Shown: positions 32,600 through 41,513 of the stretch, piece by piece
Position numbering within the stretch: position 1 is the first letter of the stretch
Layout: every line of letters begins with the position of its first letter
Assembly (NCBI RefSeq): GCF_023094165.1
Contig: NZ_JALMDK010000006.1
Location: 186,001-250,000, forward strand
DNA from: Crossiella sp. S99.2
Lineage (GTDB): Bacteria > Actinomycetota > Actinomycetes > Mycobacteriales > Pseudonocardiaceae
Direction of reading: 5' to 3'
Length of the DNA stretch: 64,000 nt
The notes under the pieces: generated by a model
What the model saw: the letters and a program-made list of their open reading frames with translations, nothing else
Told to the model about the DNA's origin: nothing
Database searches by the model: none
Program-made: the position numbers and the translations under genes

Positions 32600-32968
32600 T
32601 CAGTCAGCTTGTTGCACCACGTTGACCAGGTTCGCCGAGGCGAACTCCCCCGCCTGAGCCCCCTGTTGGAATGCCCGGACCTCGCCGCGAGTGAAGCTCA
32701 GCAGCTTGCCAGTCGTCAACTCGCACAGCGTCCAGCCGTCGGCATCAGCGGAGACGTGCACGGCACCGTTGGTGTTGGTGATCTGATCCGAAATCACCTC
32801 CGCGAGAAACATCAGCCACTGCTCGGTTGTGAACTGGAAGATCGGCCCGTCAGGCTGGCGGCTGTGGCGGAACTGAATGCCTAGGGGTGCCGGCGCCACG
32901 GCGAAGCACTCGTCACCATCCTTGCTGAAGCTTGACGTTCGCCAACCACCACTTGTCGCGGGGACCAT
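32600..32968 (-). CDS. DUF397-domain protein
   Basis: 122 residues. Begins with GGWRTSSFSKDGDECFAVA, the DUF397 hallmark (W-x-K/T-S-S-F-S then C-x-E/A-V), and continues IQFRHSRQPDGPIFQFTTEQW, the closing part of the domain. A further ~55 residues form an added C-terminal segment. DUF397 proteins pair with HTH-DUF5753 regulators across actinomycetes (WhiJ/AbaA-like sets), and the partner is directly upstream here. Confidence 0.8.
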   Translation of the reverse strand: MVPATSGGWRTSSFSKDGDECFAVAPAPLGIQFRHSRQPDGPIFQFTTEQWLMFLAEVISDQITNTNGAVHVSADADGWTLCELTTGKLLSFTRGEVRAFQQGAQAGEFASANLVNVVQQAD

Positions 32969-32992
32969 GAGGGGGGTTCCTCCGATTCGATC

Positions 32993-33853
32993 TCATGCAG
33001 CCAGGCGTGCGGCAATCGCCTCAATGGAGGCTTTCTGGGACAGTGCGATGGCTCTGATCTGCTGTTCTACGTCAGTGTAAGGCTGGACTCGAGCATGATC
33101 CGTGACGTACTTGGCGTCGCCGAGCATCTCGATGAAGACCACCGGCCCGGCCGAGCGCTGGCCGTTGCTGGTGTTGAACGACAGCGTGGCGAACCGGCCA
33201 TCGAGCGCGTCGTGTCCTCCGACAGATGTCGGCAGGATCAGAACATCGACGTTGGGGCGTTCGGCCATGGTGATCAGGAACCGCAACTGCTCGGCCATGA
33301 CCGCCGGTGGGCCTGCGGGACGATCAAGGACGTGCTCCTCGATCACCGTGGTGAAGTGGAGGTCGCCGTCGAGTACGCGCTCTCGGCGGGCCATGCGGAG
33401 TTCGACAAGTCGTTTCGCATCTGCTGGGCGTACCCGCGCAGACCCTGCGGTCATGCCGTGGGAGTAGTCCTCCGTCTGCAGCATCGCCGGGATGAGTAGC
33501 GGCTGGTATCTGAACACCGCACTCGCGAAGCCTTCGCAGCCGATGAAGATCCTGTTCCGTTCCGGGATGAGCCTGCTCCACTTGGCCAGCCAGTCGGTTT
33601 CCGGTGGTGGCCAGCTCGCCAGATCGATGAGGCGACGCGCGACGTCGGAGGGCTGTCCGTAGAAGTCGAGCATGGTGGCGATCTGCTCGTCTTCCGGGAA
33701 ATGCAGGCCCTTCTCGTACTGGCTGACCATGCTTTGTGAGATGCCCAGAGCCTTGGCTACCGCTGCCTGCGTCACCTTGGTCACCGCGCGGTAGTTGGTC
33801 AGCTCGACCCCAACCAGCCACTTGCGGGCGAGGACGTCGTCGCGAACCGTCAC
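32993..33853 (-). CDS. XRE-family regulator with DUF5753 (Scr1/WhiJ-like)
   Basis: 286 residues from GTG 33853, preceded by GGAAGG. N-terminal helix-turn-helix (VTQAAVAKALGISQSMVSQYEKG), then DUF5753: FRYQPLLIPAMLQTEDYSH, the typical pocket motif, RRERVLDGDLHFTTVIEEHVL, and GGHDALDGRFATLSF. Such proteins regulate their own locus with a DUF397 partner. Upstream is a triple GCTACT repeat that is a good operator candidate. It is divergent from the long plus-strand operon starting at 34131 and is the most likely local regulator of it (inference from position). Confidence 0.85.
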   Translation of the reverse strand: MTVRDDVLARKWLVGVELTNYRAVTKVTQAAVAKALGISQSMVSQYEKGLHFPEDEQIATMLDFYGQPSDVARRLIDLASWPPPETDWLAKWSRLIPERNRIFIGCEGFASAVFRYQPLLIPAMLQTEDYSHGMTAGSARVRPADAKRLVELRMARRERVLDGDLHFTTVIEEHVLDRPAGPPAVMAEQLRFLITMAERPNVDVLILPTSVGGHDALDGRFATLSFNTSNGQRSAGPVVFIEMLGDAKYVTDHARVQPYTDVEQQIRAIALSQKASIEAIAARLAA

Positions 33854-33940
33854 CGAGCCACCTTCCGTCGCGCCTGTACTCAGCGTGACATCAGTGTGCA
33901 CGGTCACTGGGTGTGCAGGCACCACACACCACCCAGTAGG

Positions 33941-33970
33941 GCTACTGTATTAGCTACTACAAAAGCTACT
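33941..33970. promoter_or_regulatory. three GCTACT repeats with 12-bp period
   Basis: GCTACT at 33941, 33953 and 33965, each separated by 6 nt of AT-rich sequence. It lies between the divergent DUF5753 regulator and the operon at 34131, where an operator and promoters would be expected. Confidence 0.6.
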
Positions 33971-34130
33971 ATAGGACTGCGGTTCGCGGGAGAACCGTAG
34001 TCGACCTGGTAGCGGGGCGATACCACCCCCAACGTTCATCAGCCCCTGCCGGCTCGACGCGAGTGGCGAAGCTGACCTGCTTCCCTCCGGGGCAGCTTCG
34101 TCACCTCCAGGCCAGCGACCGGGAGTGGTG

Positions 34131-34574
34131 ATGAGCGTTCTCGCCAAGATCGCTGCGACATCCGCTGAGATTCCGTGCCGGGATGGCCGCGGCCGCCGGA
34201 GAGCCGCTGCCGTAGGCGTCACGCCGTACAACGACATCGCTCTGCTGCTCCCGGGCTCGGACTCCGTAGTTCTGCCCGTGCCAGCGGCCGTCCTGTTGCG
34301 TGAGGTGCTCCGTGACATTGCCCAGCGCGCGCTATGTGGCCCCACCGGGGTGTCCGTGGACCTCCGGTACGCCGATCGCACAGGAAGCATCCGCCATCTG
34401 ACAGTGCAGGCCGAGCGCCTGCAGGTAGCCCTGATCGCGCCCACCACGAGTCGTCCCGATGACACTGTGCTGGTTCTGGAGCCGCTGTGCGTCGGCCGAC
34501 TCCGCAGGGCCCTGCGATCGGGTATCGCCCAAGCGCGGCGCCAGCAGTTGGACGCAACGGCGGTGAGCGCATGA
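34131..34574 (+). CDS. hypothetical protein, first gene of the long coupled operon
   Basis: 147 residues from ATG 34131 with GGGAG 5 nt upstream. Alpha/beta pattern (DIALLLPGSDSVVLPVPAAVLL; RHLTVQAERLQVALI; DTVLVLEPLCVGRLRRAL). No family recognised. Stop overlaps the next ATG (ATGA). Confidence 0.55.
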   Translation: MSVLAKIAATSAEIPCRDGRGRRRAAAVGVTPYNDIALLLPGSDSVVLPVPAAVLLREVLRDIAQRALCGPTGVSVDLRYADRTGSIRHLTVQAERLQVALIAPTTSRPDDTVLVLEPLCVGRLRRALRSGIAQARRQQLDATAVSA

Positions 34575-35296
34575 TCGCGTCCTCGCTCCGGCCGGAAGAT
34601 CTGCTCTTCACCTACGTCCGGATCCTGCCTGGCCTGAACCGGACGGATCCACGGGTGCATTTCGTCGAGCAACCCGACAACTCGTTGCCCGATCTTCCCG
34701 ACCGAGACCTCCGCACCTTGTGCGGGCTGGGCCCGATGTGGCGGCGTGAGATCGATATCTGCCCAGGCCTCGGCCCGCGCCCCTGTGCCGACTGTATGAG
34801 GATCTCGATCGCCCCCGAGGGGCCGCCGGTCACGGTCGAGCAGTGGCTACTGGTGCTGCTGACCTGCAATCGCAAGTGGAATCGGGCCATGCAGGTTCAG
34901 GTGCCCGGCGCGGAGGAACGCTCAATCAGCAGTGCTATCGACGGCACGGGTCTAGTCATGATCACCTTGCCGCCATTCGGTGACAGCACTGTCGTCAGGT
35001 TCAACACTCTGTGGACCGGCCTGTCAACAGGTGAACAGGTCCTCTGGCGGTACCGGGTGCCACAGCGGCTTGCGCTGGAGTGGGCGCTGTCCGGCCACCT
35101 CCACGACGACGCGCTGCTGGCCGAATGGGCCGGACCCCGGAGAACCCTCGATGACTCTGCAGATGGCGGCCAACCCACCGGTCACCGCTCGGCGGTATCC
35201 CCCGCTACACGGCCCCGCTTCCACGCCTCCCGATCTGAAGTGGGATCAGCCCTCGATGTGGCGTACTACCAAGGAGATCCCTGTGCCGGATCATGA
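34571..35296 (+). CDS. hypothetical protein with Cys cluster
   Basis: 241 residues. A Cys-rich stretch near residues 45-80 (LCGLGPMWRREIDICPG, then PCADCMRISI) could bind zinc. A mixed alpha/beta body follows. The last ~60 residues are low-complexity. Coupled by ATGA to the gene before it and overlapping the next gene's GTG by 14 nt. The Cys pattern recalls zinc-finger-like proteins found beside regulators in Pseudonocardiales, without a named family. Confidence 0.55.
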   Translation: MIASSLRPEDLLFTYVRILPGLNRTDPRVHFVEQPDNSLPDLPDRDLRTLCGLGPMWRREIDICPGLGPRPCADCMRISIAPEGPPVTVEQWLLVLLTCNRKWNRAMQVQVPGAEERSISSAIDGTGLVMITLPPFGDSTVVRFNTLWTGLSTGEQVLWRYRVPQRLALEWALSGHLHDDALLAEWAGPRRTLDDSADGGQPTGHRSAVSPATRPRFHASRSEVGSALDVAYYQGDPCAGS

Positions 35297-35606
35297 AAGC
35301 TATCACCGCCGTGAGGCCACGCGGTACGGCACCAAGACCGGGTTCGTGGTCTCTGGGCTGGGTGCCGTCGCCGCGCTTGTTCCCACCCTGGTGTTGCACC
35401 CCGGCCCCTGGGACGCCATGACCCTGCTGGCAGCGGCTGGTATCGGAGGCGCCGTAACCACTGCGGCCACCGCTGCGGCATTCGCCAACTCTGGTCCTGT
35501 GCCCAGTCGTCCGCCGATTGTTCAACCGCGTATCGCCGCCGCCGTCGTCGGCCAGTTCGCCGTGGTGCTCACGGTGCTCTCGTCTTGCTTGATCAGGAAC
35601 CTGTGA
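35283..35606 (+). CDS. two-helix membrane protein
   Basis: 107 residues from GTG 35283, with AAGGAG 6 nt before it. Hydrophobic segments FVVSGLGAVAALVPTLVL, MTLLAAAGIGGAVTTAATAAAFA and AAAVVGQFAVVLTVLSSC. Short basic N-terminus. An ATG at 35256 in the same frame is possible but has no ribosome site. Unknown function; likely a membrane anchor for products of this operon. Confidence 0.6.
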   Translation: MPDHESYHRREATRYGTKTGFVVSGLGAVAALVPTLVLHPGPWDAMTLLAAAGIGGAVTTAATAAAFANSGPVPSRPPIVQPRIAAAVVGQFAVVLTVLSSCLIRNL

Positions 35607-35649
35607 ACGTCGCATTCCGTTGAGTACCAGACGATCTGGAGAATCAATC

Positions 35650-35933
35650 ATGATCCCTGTCAAGCAGCTTCAGAGGCCAGTCGCGCTCCGCGGTGTCACA
35701 AGTGCCGCCGATTCCGCCGCAGTGCTCAGGATGACCTGGCTGCCGCCTTCACATCGTGGCAGTCGACAACTAGTCCAGTAGTCCGTGCGCGTAGCCCCGA
35801 AGCTCTCCGGGCGCGGCTCCGGTGGCCGAGCCTGACGCGCGAGGACTGCCGCTGTGTCACTGAAACCATCCGAAAGGCGGCCCGGATCGGGACCGCTCAC
35901 CGGCTTACCTTCGCCCGCACCGCTGAAAGATGA
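35650..35933 (+). pseudogene. possible frameshifted small gene
   Basis: GGAGA precedes ATG 35650, which opens a 43-codon frame (MIPVKQLQRPVALRGVTSAAD). From ~35740 a different frame takes over the GC3 bias (PEALRARLRWPSLTRED; ETIRKAARIGTAHRL) and ends at TGA 35933, where it overlaps an ATG in ATGA form. Either a frameshifted gene or a gene whose true start I cannot see. Confidence 0.3.
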
Positions 35934-35948
35934 GCCAGGTACCGACCA

Positions 35949-36293
35949 GTGGACTGTCCAATGTGTACATGCATCACACCAAACACGTTCTACGGCAGGC
36001 ACTTCGCTCCGTTGCGCATCGGCAGCAACGGGCGCCTGGCCGGGTTTTTCTGGATCATCCGCCGCCTCAGCCGTTGCTCGCCGCCCTCGATGCACGCGAT
36101 CACCGCGGACCGCGAGGCCGCCTGTCGCGTCAGCGCGATCCTGCGCCCGCGCGCCCTCGCTCTGACCGAAGCCGAGGTCTTCACCAGACTCACCCCGGAC
36201 CGCGTGTGCAGCCTGCCCGCCTGCCGGGTGCCCTTCAACGCCGCGTGCACGCAGACAGGACTGGCCAGTAGATCGCCGGGAGAGCAACGGTGA
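35949..36293 (+). CDS. hypothetical protein, Cys-containing
   Basis: 114 residues from GTG 35949 (an internal ATG at 35961 is an alternative). Starts DCPMCTC, a possible metal site, followed by an Arg-rich helical body and a second Cys pair (VCSLPACRVPF). The stop overlaps the next GTG (GTGA). Another frame from 35930 is also open, but this one has the better codon bias. No family recognised. Confidence 0.5.
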   Translation: MDCPMCTCITPNTFYGRHFAPLRIGSNGRLAGFFWIIRRLSRCSPPSMHAITADREAACRVSAILRPRALALTEAEVFTRLTPDRVCSLPACRVPFNAACTQTGLASRSPGEQR

Positions 36294-36565
36294 GCGCGCG
36301 GGCTCGGGCCGCCCGGCGGCTAGCCAGCGTGCTGGCCGCCCGATTCCGGCCGACTGTCGGCGTGGAGGTAGCGGTCTGTTACGACCGGGGCTGCGGCGGC
36401 TACCGCGTGCGCTGCCAAGCCCCGTCCGCCACCGATCGCGCGCCGTCCCTGCCGGAGATCCAGCTCGCCGTAGCTGCACTGCTGGCTCCCGACGCCGCGG
36501 TCTTGAACGCCTTGTCCTCCTTGCGTTACGAGGATCTGATCTGGGCTCCCGGCGAGGCGGCATGA
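36290..36565 (+). CDS. small basic protein
   Basis: 91 residues. Arg/Ala-rich start (RARAARRLASVLAARF), then a beta-like segment (VGVEVAVCYDRGCGGYRVRC) and a helix (EIQLAVAALLAPDAAV). GTGA and ATGA overlaps on both sides. No family recognised. Confidence 0.55.
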   Translation: MSARARAARRLASVLAARFRPTVGVEVAVCYDRGCGGYRVRCQAPSATDRAPSLPEIQLAVAALLAPDAAVLNALSSLRYEDLIWAPGEAA

Positions 36566-37383
36566 GCCGGATCTTGCAGACCGTGGGACTGGGCGTGGCC
36601 CAGGCCGATCCTGCCCGCGTGCACGATGCGCTGCGCGGCGGTGGGCTCCACTGGGAGGTCGATCGCTTTGCGGCGCGCACGATCGGCAGGGCGAGCCCGG
36701 CTCTCGGCTGGAGGATCAGCGGGCTGCACTGGTGGGTGCAGGTCGCGCTGCTGCACGCCGGCACCCGCGGTGTGCTCCGGTGGCTGGAGATCGGACCCCA
36801 CCTCCTGCTGGACCTGCCGGTCACCGCCACTACCGCGCCGCTGGCACTACTGGAGAGAACCTGCTGTGCCGACAACCTTTTCAACAGGGCATTGCTGGCC
36901 AACGGGCGCAAGACCCGGCCGAACCGTGCCCGCGTCCTGGATCGTGGCGAGGACGTCGAGGCGCTGCTGGCGAACCTGGCCAGCGCCGCCAGCGGTCTGT
37001 GCAGCCAGGCGCCGACGGTGCTCACTCTGGTCCTGCCGACCGTGCCCGTGGCCGAATTGGGGAGCGTGTGCGCCTCGATCGCCGGGCTCGCTCCGGCGGG
37101 CAGCCTGCTGATCCTGGCTACGCACATCCCGGACCCCGCTGCCGCGGCCGCCTACGCCGAACGCGGCCTGGACTACGTCGCCATGGCACCCGAAGACCAT
37201 GCGCAGGTCCTGGGCGAGCGGTGGCAGCCCATCCCCCACGCGGAGTGGACTGCGTGGTTGCGGCGCGGGCTGGAGCCGGTGGTGCGCGATGAGGCCCTGC
37301 GTCAGGTCACCCTCGCCGAACTCGTCCCCGCCTCACCGCGGGGACGGCTGAAGGCCGCTGGTGGACGGGAGCGCAGGTCATGA
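36562..37383 (+). CDS. degenerate SAM-methyltransferase-like protein (DUF574 type), copy A
   Basis: 273 residues. The opening ADPARVHDALRGGGLHWEVD mirrors the start of DUF574/Methyltransf_19 proteins (PARVYDYLLGGxxNxxxDR). Further matches are a WLEIG position where active members have FLDIGxGLP, and GLAPAGSLLILATH where they have the PGSyLvisH strand. The glycine-rich SAM loop is missing, so methyl transfer is doubtful. Followed at once by a paralogue (ATGA overlap). Role unknown; may be a ligand-binding or structural derivative. Confidence 0.5.
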   Translation: MSRILQTVGLGVAQADPARVHDALRGGGLHWEVDRFAARTIGRASPALGWRISGLHWWVQVALLHAGTRGVLRWLEIGPHLLLDLPVTATTAPLALLERTCCADNLFNRALLANGRKTRPNRARVLDRGEDVEALLANLASAASGLCSQAPTVLTLVLPTVPVAELGSVCASIAGLAPAGSLLILATHIPDPAAAAAYAERGLDYVAMAPEDHAQVLGERWQPIPHAEWTAWLRRGLEPVVRDEALRQVTLAELVPASPRGRLKAAGGRERRS

Positions 37384-38186
37384 CGACCAGCACCCCCGGT
37401 ACCGGGCCAGCTGATGTGGCGCGGGTCCACGACTGGCTGCTCGGCGGCGAGCACAGCACCCCCATCGACCGCGACGCGGCCGACTCGATCGCCCTGGCAC
37501 GCCCGTCCCTGCCTCGCCGGGTGACCGCGATGACCTTGTGCGCGTCGTTCGCTCTCCGCTACGCCCACCGCCACTGCGCGTTGCGGCAACTGGTGGAGGT
37601 CGGCCCGCACGTCGCGCTGAGCTGGCACAGCGCCCCGGGGAGCCAACCTCTGTGGCGGAGGCGGATCGTGTTGTGCGACGACGAATCCACTGGCGCGTTG
37701 CTGCGGCCCGAGGACCACGACGCCGACCCCGGCGACCGGCCCGCCGTGACGACCTTGGTGCAGCCCCTCGGCGCTGCCACCGACGAGGTGCTGAACAACC
37801 TGATCTCAGCCATCGGGCTTCTCGACCGAACTGGACCGGCCGCGCTGGTGCTGACCCTGCCGGGCCTGCACGCACGAGAACTGCGCGACGTCACGGCCGA
37901 GGCCGCGTCCCTGCTACCCATCGGCAGCGTGTTTGTCCTTGCGGCCCATCGCCTGGAACCGCCTCTTGTCGAGGCCTACCGCCAGCACGACCTTCCCTGC
38001 ACTGTGCTGACCCCGGCCGAGCATGCCGCGATCGCGGGGTCACGCTGGACCCCGCTTGACGCCGACACCTGGTCCAGCCCGGCTCTGCGCCACCCCCACG
38101 AGGTCCTGGCTCGGCCGGGGTTGCTGGACACGGTGAGGAGAACACAGGTCACCGTCGCTGTGCTCGCCCCGGCAGGTGCCCGATGA
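37380..38186 (+). CDS. degenerate SAM-methyltransferase-like protein (DUF574 type), copy B
   Basis: 268 residues. Starts DVARVHDWLLGGEHSTPIDRDA, closer to the DUF574 signature than copy A. It again lacks the SAM glycine loop (QLVEVGPHVAL) but keeps the later strand (SLLPIGSVFVLAAH). Paralogue of 36562-37383 along the whole length: VLTLPGLHARELRDV corresponds to VLPTVPVAELGSV. Two adjacent degenerate copies suggest a heterodimer. Confidence 0.5.
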   Translation: MTTSTPGTGPADVARVHDWLLGGEHSTPIDRDAADSIALARPSLPRRVTAMTLCASFALRYAHRHCALRQLVEVGPHVALSWHSAPGSQPLWRRRIVLCDDESTGALLRPEDHDADPGDRPAVTTLVQPLGAATDEVLNNLISAIGLLDRTGPAALVLTLPGLHARELRDVTAEAASLLPIGSVFVLAAHRLEPPLVEAYRQHDLPCTVLTPAEHAAIAGSRWTPLDADTWSSPALRHPHEVLARPGLLDTVRRTQVTVAVLAPAGAR

Positions 38187-38599
38187 CACCGCCGGCCGGT
38201 CGCCGCGTGCCCGGTTCCCAGCAACCGACCCCACCACCGCACACCCTCGGGCCGGGGCGGGCCGCCGCGCAGGGGCCTGCTGTTGCCGGCACGGACCCCC
38301 ACGAGCGGCCGGGGAACACCTCACCCGAGCCTCAGCGCCGACCACGAAACCACAGTGTCCATAGTGGACAGAACCCTGTGGTGCAGTGCCGTTCGGGCTG
38401 CCGCCGTGCGGACCGGTCCGCACTTCCAGCACACCGGCGTGGCGAACCCGAGCGCCCCGGCAGGCCGGTGTTCGCCGGTTGTCCGGCTCTGCTCCCCCCA
38501 GAGCCGGACCACCACGACCTCGCGGGACACACCTGGTGCCCTGCACCAGATTCCGGTGCCGACCGCCACGACTATCGGTTCGCCGGGAGTCCGCGATGA
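38183..38599 (+). CDS. Pro/Arg-rich low-complexity protein
   Basis: 138 residues, no hydrophobic core (PGSQQPTPPPHTLGPGR). It has ATGA overlaps with the genes on both sides, which is the evidence that it is translated. It precedes the first wHTH-TPR gene just as the low-complexity ORF at 42913-43185 precedes the second, so the two probably derive from one duplicated unit. Confidence 0.45.
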   Translation: MTPPAGRRVPGSQQPTPPPHTLGPGRAAAQGPAVAGTDPHERPGNTSPEPQRRPRNHSVHSGQNPVVQCRSGCRRADRSALPAHRRGEPERPGRPVFAGCPALLPPEPDHHDLAGHTWCPAPDSGADRHDYRFAGSPR

Positions 38600-39975
38600 C
38601 CCGCACCCCGGCCCCGCCCAGCATGCCTGCCATCCGCGGCGGCCATCGCCACCTTGGAAACGGATCCCGCTCCATGCACAGCAGCAGCATCACCGCGCTG
38701 GCCCACCACAGCCTGATCTCGGCCACCACCGCCACCGCCTCATCCGCCCGGCCGGGCGAGACGGTGGAACTGACCTACGCGCGGTTCGCCCCCTATGTCC
38801 CCGACCGCTCCGAGACCACGGCCGAACTGGTCCTGGCCGAACTGGAGGCCACTGGATTCGCCGCACCGGTCTACCCGGATCTCCCGGGAGATCCAGACGG
38901 GGGCACCGAGCAGCCGATGATCCGCCACCGCCTGTCCACCGTGCCGATGTCATCTCCTGACCCGCTGGTGCTGCCGGGACCAGCGCTACGGGACAAGCTC
39001 ACCGGCTACCAGAAGGTCGTGGGGCAACTGGAGACGGCCCTCCACCACCAGCAGCAGCCCACCGCCGCCACCGACGCAGCCACGTGGTTCGCCGCGAACG
39101 AGGACCGACTGCACCACCTGGCCACGGTCGCCTGGAACGTGGGCATGTACGGCCCGGCCAGTGCGATCGGCGCGGCGGCCGAGGGATTGGCTGCCCTGTT
39201 CGGGCGGCACCATCGGCTGCTGGAAGCGGCCTGCCTCACCAGCCCCCTGCCGGACCGGCGTTGGCGCGACGACACCGAATTCACCGAGTTCACCACGGCG
39301 GCGCTGCTGGCCCTGGGCTCAGTCACCGCCGCGGAATTCACCGCGCTCCTCGACACCGGCCCGCTGGACCCAGACGAGCCTGCCGGGCTTCGCGGCGGTG
39401 ACAGGCAGGCTGCTGGTGCGCGCGCCCTGGCTGCTCACGGCCACGCTCAGCGCGCCGCCGGTGACCTGGCCGCCGCCCTGGCTGCCCACACCCGCGCCGT
39501 CGCGCTCGCGGAGCGTGCCGGGCAGCCGGCCACCCTGGCCACGTGCCGCGCCGCTCGCGCGCTCACCCTCGCCGATCACGGCCGCCTGGCCGAAGCCACT
39601 GCTGAGCTGGAGTACGCGGTGCCCCTGCTGGCCAGCGGCGAGGAACCCAGTCCGGGCAGGGCGCCGGTGGAGATGACCGGCGACGCGGTCGGTGCTGCGC
39701 TGGCGCGGATCCAGCTTGCCCGCCTGCATCGCCTGCGCGGGTGCACCACCGCTGCGCTGGCCGCCGCGGGCACCGCCCTGGGGACGCTGCAGGACCAGGG
39801 CGACACCGGCCACCACGCCGCTGCCCTGGCCGAGTTCGTCTGTGCGGCGGTCGGTCCTGCCCCCGAGTTGGCCCGCGAGTTGCTGCCCCGGGCGCTCCGG
39901 CTCTGTCACGAGGCCGGTCGGCCCGGCCTGGCCCGGGACGTGGAGTTGTCCGTGGCAGAGCGGAGTCCCGGATGA
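38596..39975 (+). CDS. winged-helix-like plus TPR protein, copy A
   Basis: 459 residues from ATG 38596 (ATGA overlap). After a ~35-residue start, residues ~40-90 resemble a winged helix (VELTYARFAPYVPDRS, then ETTAELVLAELEATGF). The rest is an alpha-helical TPR-like array starting at WFAANEDRLHHLATVAWN, a motif known from SARP/LuxR-type TPR regions. Paralogue of 43175-44494. No ATPase motif. Suggests a protein-protein interaction scaffold with a possible DNA-binding head (inference). Confidence 0.6.
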   Translation: MTRTPAPPSMPAIRGGHRHLGNGSRSMHSSSITALAHHSLISATTATASSARPGETVELTYARFAPYVPDRSETTAELVLAELEATGFAAPVYPDLPGDPDGGTEQPMIRHRLSTVPMSSPDPLVLPGPALRDKLTGYQKVVGQLETALHHQQQPTAATDAATWFAANEDRLHHLATVAWNVGMYGPASAIGAAAEGLAALFGRHHRLLEAACLTSPLPDRRWRDDTEFTEFTTAALLALGSVTAAEFTALLDTGPLDPDEPAGLRGGDRQAAGARALAAHGHAQRAAGDLAAALAAHTRAVALAERAGQPATLATCRAARALTLADHGRLAEATAELEYAVPLLASGEEPSPGRAPVEMTGDAVGAALARIQLARLHRLRGCTTAALAAAGTALGTLQDQGDTGHHAAALAEFVCAAVGPAPELARELLPRALRLCHEAGRPGLARDVELSVAERSPG

Positions 39976-41513
39976 GCGCCCGCCACCCGGGTCCGTGCCA
40001 CGCCTGGTGGCTGGCGGGACTGAGGACACCGGCCCGGCTCGCTGACCGCGGCCAGACCCACCACCTGACCAGCTCACCCCGCCCACCTGCCCGCTGTCGT
40101 CTTGGAGTAGCCATGAGAGCAGTCCCTGCCGGTTCCGCGCTGGTGCGCGAGGCGATCGAACTGGACTTCGTCCTGGATCCGTTTCGCCGCCGCGTGTCCC
40201 CCCTGGCCATCGGGGTGGCCTCCGGTGCCAGTGCTTCTCCCGCCCAGGTCGTCAAGGTCGTCACGGAACTGGTCGACTACACCTGGTTCCTGGGCCATCA
40301 CCATCCCGGACTGGTGGCCGCGCTCAGCGCGGTGTTCGCCGCAGGGAACTGCGATTGGGTGATCACCCCGCAGTCCCCGGCAGCCCGCGCGGATGCCCTG
40401 GAACAGCTGGAATCCCTTCTCGGCCCCCTGCTCGCCGAGCAGGCCAGCGCGGAGAAGCGCGGCGAGCACGACCGTGTCTGGTGGATCGCCGAGGTCATCC
40501 AGGGGGTGTGTGCCCGGCGCGGGTTGCTTACCCAGTGGCAGCGGGCCGCTGAAGGTGGCGTGCGGGCGGCGTGGGCGTGCGGAGATTTCGGCGCGCAGGC
40601 GTGGATGCGGATCAGTCTGGGCACCGCGCTGCTGCGCCACGGTCCCCAGGCGCGGCATGCCCGCGCCGCCCGCGGCCACGGCCGGGCCGCGGCGCGTGCC
40701 GCCCGCGCGGTGGGTGATGGCCACGCAGTGGCCGCCGCGAGGGAGCTGATGGCCACCGCGTCCTGGAACCTGGGGCACCGCCGCGTCGCCTGGCGGCATC
40801 TGCACACCGCGGCCGCGCTGGACCGGCGCCTGCCCGACCTGCATGGTCTGGCCAGCCGCACCGTGCGCCTGGCGGGATTCGCCGTGGCCGCCAACCCGGT
40901 CGCGGCGGCGCTCAACCTCAACGAAGCGCGGGTGCTGGGTGCCGCGCTCGGTGATGACGAAGCGGTGGCCAGCGCCTACCTGGAGCTGGCCATCGGCGCC
41001 ATCCGCCATCCCCACACCAGCACCTTCGACACCGGGCATCGCTGGGCGCAGGATGCCGTGGGCAAGCTCCGGCCGCTGGGTTCTCCGCACGGCACCGCGC
41101 AGGCGCTGGCGTGGTCCGCGGTCAGCGCCCGCCAGCACGGCTTGCCCATCCAGGAACGCCAGTGGCGTCAGGAAGCCCTGGACCTGGCACCCGAGGGCAC
41201 CCCGGACCATCGGGAGGTCCTGGGCATCCTGGCCCAGCGCGGTCCCCGCCCGCGAGCGGCCAACCGCGACCAGGACCGGGACGACCGTGCGCGCCTGCGC
41301 GGTGCCGGGCGCCCGGTCACTCCCGGCATCAGGGAGGGCGTGGCAATGCGGGTACCGCGCCCGACCGGAGAACTGTGGCAGCGCCTGCTCGAGGGCGGGG
41401 TTGACGCGGCGACCTTCAGCGAGCACCTGCGTGTCCGGCGCCCGCTGCCGCCCCTGTCGGTGCGCGCCCTGCGGCGGCGCCGGGCACGCACCAGTGCGGA
41501 GGAGGCCCGATGA
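39972..41513 (+). CDS. helical repeat protein, copy A
   Basis: 513 residues from the ATG that overlaps the preceding stop (ATGA); an internal ATG at 40113 would drop 47 weakly structured residues. The core begins ALVREAIELDFVLDPFRRR and contains WIAEVIQGVCARRGLLTQW and long Ala/Arg helices typical of TPR-like arrays. It ends in a charged tail. Paralogue of the next gene (same DPFRRR, VCARRG and GSPHGTAxALAWS blocks). Unknown function. Confidence 0.6.
   Translation: MSARHPGPCHAWWLAGLRTPARLADRGQTHHLTSSPRPPARCRLGVAMRAVPAGSALVREAIELDFVLDPFRRRVSPLAIGVASGASASPAQVVKVVTELVDYTWFLGHHHPGLVAALSAVFAAGNCDWVITPQSPAARADALEQLESLLGPLLAEQASAEKRGEHDRVWWIAEVIQGVCARRGLLTQWQRAAEGGVRAAWACGDFGAQAWMRISLGTALLRHGPQARHARAARGHGRAAARAARAVGDGHAVAAARELMATASWNLGHRRVAWRHLHTAAALDRRLPDLHGLASRTVRLAGFAVAANPVAAALNLNEARVLGAALGDDEAVASAYLELAIGAIRHPHTSTFDTGHRWAQDAVGKLRPLGSPHGTAQALAWSAVSARQHGLPIQERQWRQEALDLAPEGTPDHREVLGILAQRGPRPRAANRDQDRDDRARLRGAGRPVTPGIREGVAMRVPRPTGELWQRLLEGGVDAATFSEHLRVRRPLPPLSVRALRRRRARTSAEEAR

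Noticed and set aside
35930..36271. Alternative frame with an ATGA overlap to the preceding frame
   Set aside because: Codon third-position bias and the GTGA overlap with the next gene favour 35949-36293.
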